Assembly (NCBI RefSeq): GCF_018130545.1
Contig: NZ_JAFCKF010000007.1
Coordinates: 62,001-126,000, forward strand
DNA: 64,000 bases
From: Bradyrhizobium tropiciagri
GTDB taxonomy: Bacteria > Pseudomonadota > Alphaproteobacteria > Rhizobiales > Xanthobacteraceae
Reading direction: 5' to 3'
The notes beneath the pieces are model-generated. The model was not told where the DNA came from, made no database searches, and worked only from the letters and a program-made list of their open reading frames with translations. Shown here one piece after another: positions 9,487 through 17,566 of this stretch (its first letter is position 1; every line of letters begins with the position of its first letter). Both the position numbers and the translations under genes were made by a program.

Positions 9487-9634
9487 GTGTAACTCCTCCG
9501 GCTGAATGTTCTTTGAGAGATGACCTGAGTATTGACAAACTCTGGCACGACAGACTGTTGCGTGCAGTCTGCTCGTTGAAGTCCAGGATGACTACGCCGC
9601 AATCTTGCTCGTAGGCCAAGGTTTTGGACACCAC

Positions 9635-10840
9635 TCACTCGCTTTCTTGGAACTGTGTTTTGACGTCCCGATTCGGAGCGGAGGACATACCAATCTCCGT
9701 TAGCAACTCCGCAGTGTTTTCGCCCAGCCGCGGCGCGTGACGTCGAATGCGGAATGGCGACGAACTGAATGAAACCGGCGCACGGATGGTCTTGTACGTG
9801 CCCTCGGTGGGATGCTCGGCCTGACCGAACATCCCTACGGCTCTCATGTGCTCATCGTCCGGGAGTTGCTCAAGGCTCAGTACCGGCATGCAAGGAATAC
9901 TGACTTCATCGCAGAACGCCATCCATTTTGAAGTCGAATGGGTTGACGCGACGGCGTCGATCAATTCGTAGAGTTCTTCGAGATGCGCAACCCGCTCGGT
10001 CAGGGGATAAAAGCGCGCCTCCATCTTTAACTCCGGCCTCCCGATGAAGTCGAAGAAATCGCGCCAATTCCGATCTGAATAGGGCAGAATGCAAATATAG
10101 CCATCAGCAGTGCGGAATGGCTTCCGACGTGGGCTGACGACACGGACGTAACCCGTCGGTCCAAGCGCCGGTTCGAACGCAAAGCCGAGCAAGTGTTCGA
10201 TATAGGCGAATTCCGCAGTAGTCTCAAACATTGGCACTTCGATTGCCTGACCGCCGCCGCCGCGTTCGCGCTGAAACAGTGCGGCGATGACTGAATAGGC
10301 GACGGCCTGGCCGACGAGCTTGTCGCATAGCACGGTGGGCATAAAAGCGGGTTCGCCGCGGGCCGCCACATGAAGCGCGGCAAGGCCGGAGCCGGCCTGG
10401 ATGATATCATCATAAGCCGCCTTGTCGCGGTACGGTCCCGTCTCTCCGAAGCCGTAGGCGCCGCAATAAACAATGTCAGGTTTGATCGCGCGCACAGCAT
10501 CGTAGCCGAGCGCTAACTTCTCGATGGCCTTCGGACGCAGTGAGTGTATGAACACGTCGGCCGTGGCGAGCAGCTTCTTCAACGCCGCCATTCCGATCCC
10601 CTGCTTAAGATCGAGGACGACGCTTCGTTTGTTGCGGTTAAGGTGCAGAAAGCCGCCGGCCATACCTTCGTGCCTGTTAGGACGATAGCCGCGGAAGGAA
10701 TCCCCCTCTGCGCTCTCGATCTTGATCACATCGGCGCCCATATCGGCCATGATATGGGTCGCAAATGGCCCCATGATTACATTGGTCAGATCGACAATGC
10801 GAATGCCGCCTAAGGGGCCGTCCGTCGGTGTCGCGTCCAT
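9635..10840 (-). CDS. Class III (CaiB/BaiF) CoA-transferase
   Basis: Family members move CoA between carboxylic acids through a covalent Asp intermediate. D173 in TVLCDKLVGQ is the expected catalytic Asp. The N-terminal LGGIRIVDLTNVIMGPFA and the NRNKRSVVLDLK segments are standard. The 401-residue length is normal. It is the first gene of an operon with two acyl-CoA dehydrogenases. Its promoter region (393 bases) is shared with a divergent second CoA-transferase and contains a GCACGATCGTGC palindrome. The substrate is unknown. Confidence 0.9.
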   Translation of the reverse strand: MDATPTDGPLGGIRIVDLTNVIMGPFATHIMADMGADVIKIESAEGDSFRGYRPNRHEGMAGGFLHLNRNKRSVVLDLKQGIGMAALKKLLATADVFIHSLRPKAIEKLALGYDAVRAIKPDIVYCGAYGFGETGPYRDKAAYDDIIQAGSGLAALHVAARGEPAFMPTVLCDKLVGQAVAYSVIAALFQRERGGGGQAIEVPMFETTAEFAYIEHLLGFAFEPALGPTGYVRVVSPRRKPFRTADGYICILPYSDRNWRDFFDFIGRPELKMEARFYPLTERVAHLEELYELIDAVASTHSTSKWMAFCDEVSIPCMPVLSLEQLPDDEHMRAVGMFGQAEHPTEGTYKTIRAPVSFSSSPFRIRRHAPRLGENTAELLTEIGMSSAPNRDVKTQFQESE

Positions 10841-11135
10841 ATCAGCTAACCTTATTGCAGAAATTCCTCAGTGCTACGATCCAACAGAATCGCAAGCATC
10901 TGCGGTGTCACAAAAGTCTTGTGAAGCATCCTGCGCCGTCCCGCTTTCATTCTTCGTTGGTTCGCGCTTGCAGTACAACGCGCTAGCGCTAGGAAATTCA
11001 ATAAGGGACGGGCCGGCAAGCGCACTTATTACATATGCGATTGTCGAAAGGGGCCACCTCCCGCACGACCGACAGTGTTGGTCACTAATCGACTCATTGC
11101 TAGCAAGGTCGATTGAACGGAAGTGAGTTGACAAT

Positions 11136-11153
11136 TTAGCACGATCGTGCGAT
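11136..11153. promoter_or_regulatory. TetR-type operator, GCACGATCGTGC palindrome (site 1 of 6)
   Basis: The perfect 12-bp palindrome lies at 11139-11150 between two divergent CoA-transferase genes. A TTGACA hexamer at 11128 could be a -35 element for the rightward gene, although no good -10 was found at normal spacing. The same core occurs five more times at 16.4 and 17.5 kb next to a TetR gene. The rest of the 393-base intergenic region shows no gene. Confidence 0.75.
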
Positions 11154-11233
11154 TTCAACATATGCGGATCAAGATGCATGTCTCGTGGATGAGCTTGAGC
11201 AACATAAAGACCTCACGATAGAAGGAATTGCGC

Positions 11234-12427
11234 ATGGCTGAAGCCAATGGCCGGGTTGGACCTTGTGCCGGGCTCAGAGTATTGGACCTATCGACGATGG
11301 TATCGGGTCCGATGGCAGGTCAGATTTTTGCTGACCTAGGGGCCGATGTTGTCAAGCTCGAAGCCATCGAAGGGGATACGGTACGTCAGGTATTCCCTCA
11401 CCACGAAGGAATGGGCGCCTATTTCACACACTTCAATCGCAACAAGCGAAGTATTGCTGTTGATCTAAAATTGGAAGAAGGAAAGGCGATCGCACGGCGG
11501 CTCGCTTTGAAGGCGGACGTACTCATCGAAAATTTTCGGCCAGGTGTCCCACAGCGGTTGGGTCTCGGCTACGAAGATCTGCGATCCGAGAATCCGGGCC
11601 TCGTATATATCGCCATTAAGGGCTTTGGTGAGGACGGCCCATACAAAAATCAGCCGGCCTACGACCAAGTTATCCAAGCGCTCACTGGTTTTATGGTCAT
11701 CCAGGGCAAGGGCGGAGAGCCACTGCCGGTCCGCAACCCCGTTGTAGATAAGATTGCCGCGATGTCAGCCGCCGTGTCCGGACTTGCCGCGTTATGGTCT
11801 CGAGATCGCAACCAACGGAACGGTCAGAAGATCGTCGTCAAAATGTTGGACGCTTGGGCCGCGTTCATTTCGCAAGAAGAGATGAAGAACCATACCTTTT
11901 TGAGTGCCACCGTTCCGCCTCCTCCCTTGCGAGATCTATATCGAGTTTTCAAAACACGTGATGGACACGTCATGGGCTTTATCGTCCAGGACAGTCAGTT
12001 CCGTGGAATCTGCGCGACCGTCGGACGAAACGATTTGCTCGAAGACCCGCGCTTCGCAAAGCCGGGCGATCGCATGAAAAATGTCTCGCTGCTGCACGAT
12101 GAACTCACCGATTCCATCGCGGCAATGACAACCCACGACTTCCTCGAAAGCGTCCGTCGGCTTGAGGTGCCGATGGGAAACGTGAATACGCTTGAGGAGT
12201 TGTTCGAAGACCCCCAGGCGATACACAATGAAACTTTTCTGAGATTTAGCGACCCGACTTTCGGGGATATGCGGTGTCTCAATTTTTTCGCAACGTTCGA
12301 CGGGACTTCTCTGAACCTTCGAGCCCGCGGGCCTATGCTAGGCGAGCACACCGACGAGATTCTCGGCGAACTCGGCCATTCAGAAGCTGATGTCAGCAAG
12401 CTTCGTGAAGATGCGGTTATTCGTTGA
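11234..12427 (+). CDS. Class III (CaiB/BaiF) CoA-transferase
   Basis: The 397-residue protein has the family signature: CAGLRVLDLSTMVSGPMAGQ at the N-terminus, FNRNKRSIAVDLK, FGEDGPYKNQPAYDQ, and D172 in PVVDKIAAMS as the likely nucleophile. ATG at 11234 follows AGAAGGA at a good distance; a TTG two codons upstream is less likely. It is divergent from another CoA-transferase operon, with a shared GCACG palindrome between them. Two different transferases in one regulon suggest that two acids, or a substrate and a later intermediate, are activated. It resembles the other copy only at family level. Confidence 0.9.
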   Translation: MAEANGRVGPCAGLRVLDLSTMVSGPMAGQIFADLGADVVKLEAIEGDTVRQVFPHHEGMGAYFTHFNRNKRSIAVDLKLEEGKAIARRLALKADVLIENFRPGVPQRLGLGYEDLRSENPGLVYIAIKGFGEDGPYKNQPAYDQVIQALTGFMVIQGKGGEPLPVRNPVVDKIAAMSAAVSGLAALWSRDRNQRNGQKIVVKMLDAWAAFISQEEMKNHTFLSATVPPPPLRDLYRVFKTRDGHVMGFIVQDSQFRGICATVGRNDLLEDPRFAKPGDRMKNVSLLHDELTDSIAAMTTHDFLESVRRLEVPMGNVNTLEELFEDPQAIHNETFLRFSDPTFGDMRCLNFFATFDGTSLNLRARGPMLGEHTDEILGELGHSEADVSKLREDAVIR

Positions 12428-12465
12428 TCCAGACGCGCAAGCGTGGCATCCTATGCTGCTACTAG

Positions 12466-12680
12466 TTCGGCTATCCGGATATTTCAGTATCGGATCCGAA
12501 GCCAACCGGTGGCTTGCCTTGGCCAATGCTGACTGGCCAGGCAATGAGCCCGCCTCGTTGGCGCCGGCCAAGCCGCCACACCGCAATTCCGCCAGCCGGG
12601 CGGAGCTTCTGATATCCAAGCCCGTAAGCCTGTGATACGGGCGGTGAATACCAATTTTCACCGCTTTGATGACCCGATGG
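12466..12680. repeat. Diverged unidentified repeat, copy 1 of 3
   Basis: It begins with TTCGGCTATCCGG and aligns over about 215 bases with 43534-43760 and over its first part with 48053-48176. Shared blocks include GAAGCCAACCG, GGCAATGAGCCCG, GCACCGCAAT-like and CGCTTTGATG. Read on the minus strand, copies 1 and 2 share the peptide GGIAV-RLGRRQ--GLIA. It is probably the remnant of a mobile element. The surrounding gap 12428-12865 holds no gene. Confidence 0.6.
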
Positions 12681-12865
12681 CCCCCCTGCCTCCTTTGACG
12701 GCAGCGCGGAATCTTTCCGCAGGCGCGCCACGGTTCCCTGAAAGACCGCAAGACCTCGGCGAGTTGAAAGACGGGGGCTTCCATCTCGCGAGACCCGCCC
12801 GGCGGACCATCTCGGCGCCCAACGTGGGTCCCGTCATGACACGTTGGCTTGGCCGCAACTTCCCC

Positions 12866-13621
12866 TCAGGGAAGCCAAAAAACGACGCGGCGCTGCAAAA
12901 GGCGTACTATCGTCGTTCCCACCACGCCGATCGCAGATAACACCACAATCGCAGCAAACATCGTCGAAATATCGAGATCGTTGGACCTTGCCTTGATGAT
13001 AAAGCCGAGCCCGCGTGACGACGCAATAAACTCGGCCACGACACAACCAAGAAGGCTCAGCACGAACGCAATCTGGAAACCCGAGAACAAGTATGGGGCT
13101 GCGGCCGGTATCCTGGCATTAAGGAGGACATGCATCTTGGAGGCGGATACCACCCGATAGAGATCCAGCAGCGATTGGTCCGTCGCGCGTAGCCCAGCAA
13201 CGGCCGACACAAATAGTGGGAAGAAGCACAACAGCGCAACGGTGAACACCTTCGAAGCCATTCCGAAGCCAAGGCACGCGATGATGATCGGCGTCACAGC
13301 AATCTTTGGGACCGATTGCAGGCCAACGACTATCGGCAACACAAAGGGCTCGATGACCGGAACGAGTACGACAAGCGCGCCAGCCGCGACGCCCAGTGAC
13401 GCACCAATCAGAAGCCCAACCATTGCCGACTGCACCGTGAACCGGATGTGAGGCCATAACAATCCCTCCACCAGTCCGGAATAGAGCGCGCGCAAGACGT
13501 CAATGGGGCTCGGGAAGATAGTTCCCGGCAAGCCGCCTGGCCCTGTGACCACGATCCACACGATCAGGAGGAGAGCCGTGCTAATCAGTGTCGCCAACGA
13601 GGTCGCAACAATCTCTTTCAT
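12866..13621 (-). CDS. ABC transporter permease, TauC/SsuC class
   Basis: The 251-residue membrane protein has about six hydrophobic segments and the cytoplasmic EAA-like loop (EFIASSRGLGFIIKARS) that contacts the ATPase. Its start codon shares one base with the stop of the upstream permease gene (TGATG), which indicates translational coupling. It is the last gene of the operon binding protein, ATPase, permease, permease. A short hairpin (12859-12874) spans its stop codon without a T-tract, so it is a weak terminator candidate. Confidence 0.88.
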   Translation of the reverse strand: MKEIVATSLATLISTALLLIVWIVVTGPGGLPGTIFPSPIDVLRALYSGLVEGLLWPHIRFTVQSAMVGLLIGASLGVAAGALVVLVPVIEPFVLPIVVGLQSVPKIAVTPIIIACLGFGMASKVFTVALLCFFPLFVSAVAGLRATDQSLLDLYRVVSASKMHVLLNARIPAAAPYLFSGFQIAFVLSLLGCVVAEFIASSRGLGFIIKARSNDLDISTMFAAIVVLSAIGVVGTTIVRLLQRRVVFWLP

Positions 13622-14430
13622 CAGGCGGTCCCCCCTCTTCGCATGTCAGTGCCATGCGTTCGCCTGTCCCAGAACACGACATACCGACGTATAAGCCTAA
13701 CGACAGCAGAGGCACTAATCCCTAAGACGACCAGCACGGCGAGCGCGCCGTAGGCTCGAGCGGCTTCCAATGTGGAAGAGGATTCTTGGATCAGATTGCC
13801 GAGCCCTGGCCGCCCAGAGATGAACTCCATCACGATCTCGGCGATGAGAGAGAATACAATACCTAACTCAAGGCCGACGAATATGAGGCTGGCCGCAGCC
13901 GGCAACTGGACAGACAGAAATATTCGTAGTGTGTTGGCGCTGAACACGCGATACATCGCAATTAGGTTTGGATCGGCGGCGCGGAAGCCCACGAAGGCGT
14001 TAGCGAACACGGGATAAAAGCACGACATAGCGACCAAAACGGACGCGCTCAGCAGACCAAATCCGCACCAGATAAAGATCAACGGGGCAAGTGCAACCTT
14101 CGGAATCGCCTGGAACGCTGAAACGTACATCATTAAGAACCGTTCGGCCCACTTTGAGTTTGCAAGCCACGCAGCGGTAACGATGGCCAAGAGAGAGCCG
14201 GTGACATATCCCGCTAACGCACCTGTTAGCGTATCGAAGAATGGCGACCATATTTCGCCGCTAACGATCAACCGGTAGAGTGAGACCGCCGCCTGCGCCG
14301 GCGATGGCAGAAGCGTGCGCGGGACCACCGCCATGGCAGATATCTGATGCCAGATGAGGACAATGAGCGCGAGCGAGGCAAACGGGGCCAATTGTCGAAG
14401 AGCGCGATCTATCGTAGGCACAAATCTCAC
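13621..14430 (-). CDS. ABC transporter permease, TauC/SsuC class
   Basis: The 269-residue membrane permease carries the EAA loop EFISGRPGLGNLIQESS in its C-terminal third and about six transmembrane segments. The start is GTG at 14430, three bases after the ATPase stop codon. It pairs with the next permease, so the transporter probably uses a permease heterodimer instead of the homodimer usual for taurine and sulfonate systems. Confidence 0.88.
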   Translation of the reverse strand: MRFVPTIDRALRQLAPFASLALIVLIWHQISAMAVVPRTLLPSPAQAAVSLYRLIVSGEIWSPFFDTLTGALAGYVTGSLLAIVTAAWLANSKWAERFLMMYVSAFQAIPKVALAPLIFIWCGFGLLSASVLVAMSCFYPVFANAFVGFRAADPNLIAMYRVFSANTLRIFLSVQLPAAASLIFVGLELGIVFSLIAEIVMEFISGRPGLGNLIQESSSTLEAARAYGALAVLVVLGISASAVVRLIRRYVVFWDRRTHGTDMRRGGTA

Positions 14431-14433
14431 TGT

Positions 14434-15246
14434 TCAGGCCTGTCGCATTTCATGGAAAATCTCTCGAAGCTGCTTTGCAAGCGACGAGAACCGCGGATCA
14501 GACATCGTATCGATGGTGCGAGGTCGAGGAAGATCGACCGCCAGATTGTATAATGCGTGCCCCGGCCGCGCCGAGAGCACGACGATTCTGTCCGCTAGAT
14601 AGATGGATTCTGATATCGAATGAGTAATAAAAAGAACCGACTTCTTGGTCGCCATCCAGATTCGTTGTAGCTCGTCCGTCATTGACTCACGCGTCAAGGC
14701 ATCAAGCGCAGCAAAAGGCTCGTCCATCAGCAGAACTGTCGGATCGTGAATGAGCCCTCGGGCGATGCCAACACGTTGCTGCATGCCGCCGGACAGTTCG
14801 GACGGGTAATGGTGCGCGAAAGCAGCGAGATTCATTGTTTCGAGCAAGCTGAGCGCGACCATCCGCTTTTTGCCAGCGTCGATCCCCATCGCGCGAATAG
14901 GTACCAGAATGTTCTCGAGCACCGTCTTCCACGGGAGCAAAGTCGGCTGCTGGAACACAATGCCAACTTCGCGGCGTGGCCCGCGGACTGGATTGCCGGC
15001 GAGCCTGATCGTGCCGCTGGTGGGCGAAATCAGTCCAGTGACCAGCTTCAGCAAGGTCGACTTGCCGCAGCCGGAGGGGCCAAGCAGCGAAACAAATTCG
15101 CCTGGCGCAACGTCCAGAGAAAGCCCCTTCAAAGCCTCAAGCGGACCGCGTGCCGTCTGGTATGTCAGATTCACGGCCTCAACGCTTAACGATGCCGCCG
15201 CCTGTTGGGACACAGTATGCTCTCCGGAGTGAGACATGTCGGGCAC
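14434..15246 (-). CDS. ABC transporter ATPase, TauB/SsuB class
   Basis: All nucleotide-binding motifs are present: Walker A GPSGCGKST (about 56-64), Q-loop FQQPTLLPWKTV, signature LSGGMQQR, Walker B VLLMDEPFAALD and the switch His in FITHSISES. The protein energises import by the permease pair. GTG at 15246 directly abuts the stop of the binding-protein gene; ATG at 15237 is the alternative start. Confidence 0.92.
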   Translation of the reverse strand: MPDMSHSGEHTVSQQAAASLSVEAVNLTYQTARGPLEALKGLSLDVAPGEFVSLLGPSGCGKSTLLKLVTGLISPTSGTIRLAGNPVRGPRREVGIVFQQPTLLPWKTVLENILVPIRAMGIDAGKKRMVALSLLETMNLAAFAHHYPSELSGGMQQRVGIARGLIHDPTVLLMDEPFAALDALTRESMTDELQRIWMATKKSVLFITHSISESIYLADRIVVLSARPGHALYNLAVDLPRPRTIDTMSDPRFSSLAKQLREIFHEMRQA

Positions 15247-16338
15247 TTATTTCCTCGTACCGGTGGCAGCTGCCTGGGCAGCCTGCGCACGTGCAGCGAC
15301 GGCGCTGGTGTTGAACTTGTTGAATTCCGATACGAATTGATTGGTCAGGAACTCATCTTCGCCAATATCCGATCGCTCGATCGCACCGTTGGCCTTCATC
15401 GCGTCGATGTAGATCTTGAGTGCGCCAGCGTTGAAAGACCCCCATGTCGCCTTGCTACCGCCGAAATTTCCGACCGCGGCATAGTTCACCTCCTGGATCT
15501 CGACGGACTCACGAACCCAGGCGGCCTCCTTGTCAGACGCAGGGCGACTGGTCGGATCGAATTTCCAGAACGCGCGTACACATGCCTCGCGGGCAGCCGC
15601 GCATGCAACCGTCGACTTCGCCATCGCCCGTCCCATCTTGGCAACGAGATCAGGGCGATCTCTGATAGTATCGATGTGCGTCAGCAATGCCTGCGTAAAG
15701 ATGCTCTGGTAGCCCTCAGGAAATGGAATTTGTCGGATGTTCATGCCAATCTGGCGCATCCTCTGATCTTCTGAAAACGATAAATTGATAGCGTCGACCT
15801 GCTTCGTCTCCAGCTGTTTCCAAGCTGCCGCGCCGAAGCCGACGGGCCGCACTTCGATGTCTTTCTGCCAGGTGATGCCGGCCGCGGCCAGGGCCGCCCT
15901 GGCGACGCTGTTGACGCTACTGGCCAAGCTGGACACACCCAGTTTCCTTCCCTTCAAGTCGGCCAGCGCTTTGATCGGACCCTCGCTGAGAACGGCGAAA
16001 TCGTTCGTGTAGGTGCGCCAATAATTATAAACGAACCGCACCGGGAACGGCTCCCCCTTTGCCACCGCCGTAATGACGATGCCGGGCGCCACGGAAGCGA
16101 ACTGGACTGACTTGTTGGCCACCTGCGGCACTGAAACACCGCCGCCCGCGAAGGAAATCAGCTCGAGGTCCAATCCTTCTTCAGTGAAAAACCCTAGGTC
16201 GCGGCCAAACAAAACATCCGCGTACTGAACGCCGGGAGGAACGCTAAGTGCCAACACAACCTTTTCGGCCGCAAACGCGGTAGAACCCACGGCCACCGAC
16301 CAAGCGAAAGCCCCCGCGCAAACCAGTTTGGTTTTCAT
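15247..16338 (-). CDS. ABC transporter substrate-binding protein, NMT1/TauA class
   Basis: The 363-residue protein starts with a Sec signal peptide (MKTKLVCAGAFAWSVAVGST, cleavage probably after AFA near residue 23) and has the NMT1/TauA-type periplasmic fold. This family binds sulfonates, nitrate, pyrimidine/thiamine precursors and aromatic acids, so the ligand cannot be named. ATG at 16338 is preferred because the earlier in-frame GTG lies within the GGAGGAGGG ribosome-binding site. Three GCACG palindromes lie 60-145 bases upstream, which places the whole transporter operon under the neighbouring TetR. The rest of the gap to 16666 holds no gene. Confidence 0.9.
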   Translation of the reverse strand: MKTKLVCAGAFAWSVAVGSTAFAAEKVVLALSVPPGVQYADVLFGRDLGFFTEEGLDLELISFAGGGVSVPQVANKSVQFASVAPGIVITAVAKGEPFPVRFVYNYWRTYTNDFAVLSEGPIKALADLKGRKLGVSSLASSVNSVARAALAAAGITWQKDIEVRPVGFGAAAWKQLETKQVDAINLSFSEDQRMRQIGMNIRQIPFPEGYQSIFTQALLTHIDTIRDRPDLVAKMGRAMAKSTVACAAAREACVRAFWKFDPTSRPASDKEAAWVRESVEIQEVNYAAVGNFGGSKATWGSFNAGALKIYIDAMKANGAIERSDIGEDEFLTNQFVSEFNKFNTSAVAARAQAAQAAATGTRK

Positions 16339-16398
16339 ACGCCCTCCTCCCGACACTTATTTTTCGCCGACGGCCGATGATTTTCTGCGCTCGCCAAT

Positions 16399-16416
16399 AT
16401 CGCACGACCGTGCGAT
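16399..16416. promoter_or_regulatory. TetR-type operator ATCGCACG-AC-CGTGCGAT (site 2 of 6)
   Basis: Perfect 8-bp arms around two bases, about 60 bases upstream of the binding-protein start. It is the most symmetric member of the six-site family. Confidence 0.8.
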
Positions 16417-16430
16417 GTGGCTTATACCGT

Positions 16431-16448
16431 TTCGCACGACCGTGCAAT
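16431..16448. promoter_or_regulatory. TetR-type operator TTCGCACGACCGTGCAAT (site 3 of 6)
   Basis: The core GCACG-AC-CGTGC is flanked by TTC and AAT. It starts 32 bases from the start of site 2, roughly three helical turns, which would favour cooperative binding on one face. Confidence 0.8.
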
Positions 16449-16464
16449 AGACAGATAGACGATT

Positions 16465-16482
16465 TTCGCACGATCGTGCAAC
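16465..16482. promoter_or_regulatory. TetR-type operator TTCGCACGATCGTGCAAC (site 4 of 6)
   Basis: The core GCACGATCGTGC is identical to that of site 1. It starts 34 bases from site 3, continuing the near-regular spacing upstream of the ABC transporter operon. Confidence 0.8.
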
Positions 16483-16666
16483 GGCCAAAGAGTCGCGGGA
16501 AGCGCATCGCTCTGCGCGACAACAACTCCTAGGAGACAACACTAGCAGTGGAATGGAACACGGCCGGGTTCCGGTGGAGGCCATGGCGAGGCGCTCCCCG
16601 CTTTGGAGCCTCTCGCAGCCTAACGGTACACATCAACGCCGGCCTGCAAATTGGAAAAAGACCCCG

Positions 16667-17350
16667 TCAGGACACCTTCCGGGTTCGGCTTAGGCGCTTG
16701 CTCGATCGTTCTACGATAAGATCTTCGAGGAAGCCCTCCAGGATTCGCTGCGCTTCCTCTCGTGCATCGACGCCAGCAAACTGGATCTGGCGGATCACAG
16801 CGCCATGAGCCAGATAAAGGAGCCTTTGCGCGGTCTCGTCAGGGTCGATGTCAGCCCTCAATTCCCCAGCTTCAATTCCGTCACGCAGCAAGGAAGCCCA
16901 AAAGCGCGCCTGCCGGGTATATCGCTCCTCCTGATGTCGACGCATACCTTCGTCGCGGGTCCCTTGCGCTGTATAATTGATCCAGAAAAACCAAAAGCGG
17001 TGACGCGAGGTCTTGAAGACGTAGCCCATCACCAGTCGGCGCAGTTGGGCAAGGGGAGACCCCTTATATTGCTCCCAGTCATCGGGCAACTCGTAGGCAG
17101 CCACCAGCGAGGCCAGAAGCAGATTGTACTTGTTCTCGAAATGATAATTGATGGTCCCGGTGCTCAATTGAGCTGCACTCGCAAGCTGGCGCATGCTTAA
17201 TCCGTCGATTCCGCGGTTCGCGACGCACTCGTATACGGTAGTAAGCAATTCGCTGCGACGCTTCAGTGTTTTCAGGCGTCGGCTGGCTTCCGCTCCGGAG
17301 AGATTTGCCTTGGGCGGAGTGGCTGGTTTCTTTTGCACGGTCAATTCCAT
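16667..17350 (-). CDS. TetR-family transcriptional regulator (paralogue A)
   Basis: The 227-residue protein has a TetR helix-turn-helix at about 45-72 (LSMRQLASAAQLSTGTINYH) and a C-terminal ligand domain. It aligns along nearly its whole length with the TetR at 32099-32758: INYHF-NK-NLL, AYELP-DW, GSP--QL, MGYVF--SR-RFW-FWINYTA and the C-terminal AVIRQIQ/LVIRQIQ. It is divergent from the MaoC-like hydratase, and two of the six GCACG palindromes lie in the 216 bases between them, so it very probably represses itself, the hydratase and the other marked genes. Confidence 0.9.
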   Translation of the reverse strand: MELTVQKKPATPPKANLSGAEASRRLKTLKRRSELLTTVYECVANRGIDGLSMRQLASAAQLSTGTINYHFENKYNLLLASLVAAYELPDDWEQYKGSPLAQLRRLVMGYVFKTSRHRFWFFWINYTAQGTRDEGMRRHQEERYTRQARFWASLLRDGIEAGELRADIDPDETAQRLLYLAHGAVIRQIQFAGVDAREEAQRILEGFLEDLIVERSSKRLSRTRKVS

Positions 17351-17458
17351 TCCTTCTGAAGTAAGAAATCCATCATAACTCCCGTAAATAGCTTTTCTAG
17401 CCCAGGCGTGGTTGTGGGATAGGAATTTTCTGGGACCACACGCCGCCTCCCATCATTG

Positions 17459-17474
17459 TCGCACGGTCGTGCAA
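17459..17474. promoter_or_regulatory. TetR-type operator TCGCACGGTCGTGCAA (site 5 of 6)
   Basis: Core GCACG-GT-CGTGC in the divergent TetR/hydratase promoter region. It starts 22 bases from site 6, so two dimers could sit side by side. Confidence 0.8.
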
Positions 17475-17480
17475 TTATTC

Positions 17481-17497
17481 TTGCACGAGCGTGCGAA
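17481..17497. promoter_or_regulatory. TetR-type operator TTGCACGAGCGTGCGAA (site 6 of 6)
   Basis: Core GCACG-AG-CGTGC, about 70 bases before the hydratase ATG and 130 bases from the TetR start. The centre bases differ between sites while the arms are constant. Confidence 0.8.
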
Positions 17498-17566
17498 ATG
17501 TGTTTCGCTGGTCAGCAAATGGCCGGGTCACGGCATTTCAAACCACGCGTCCGGAGCAACCGACAA

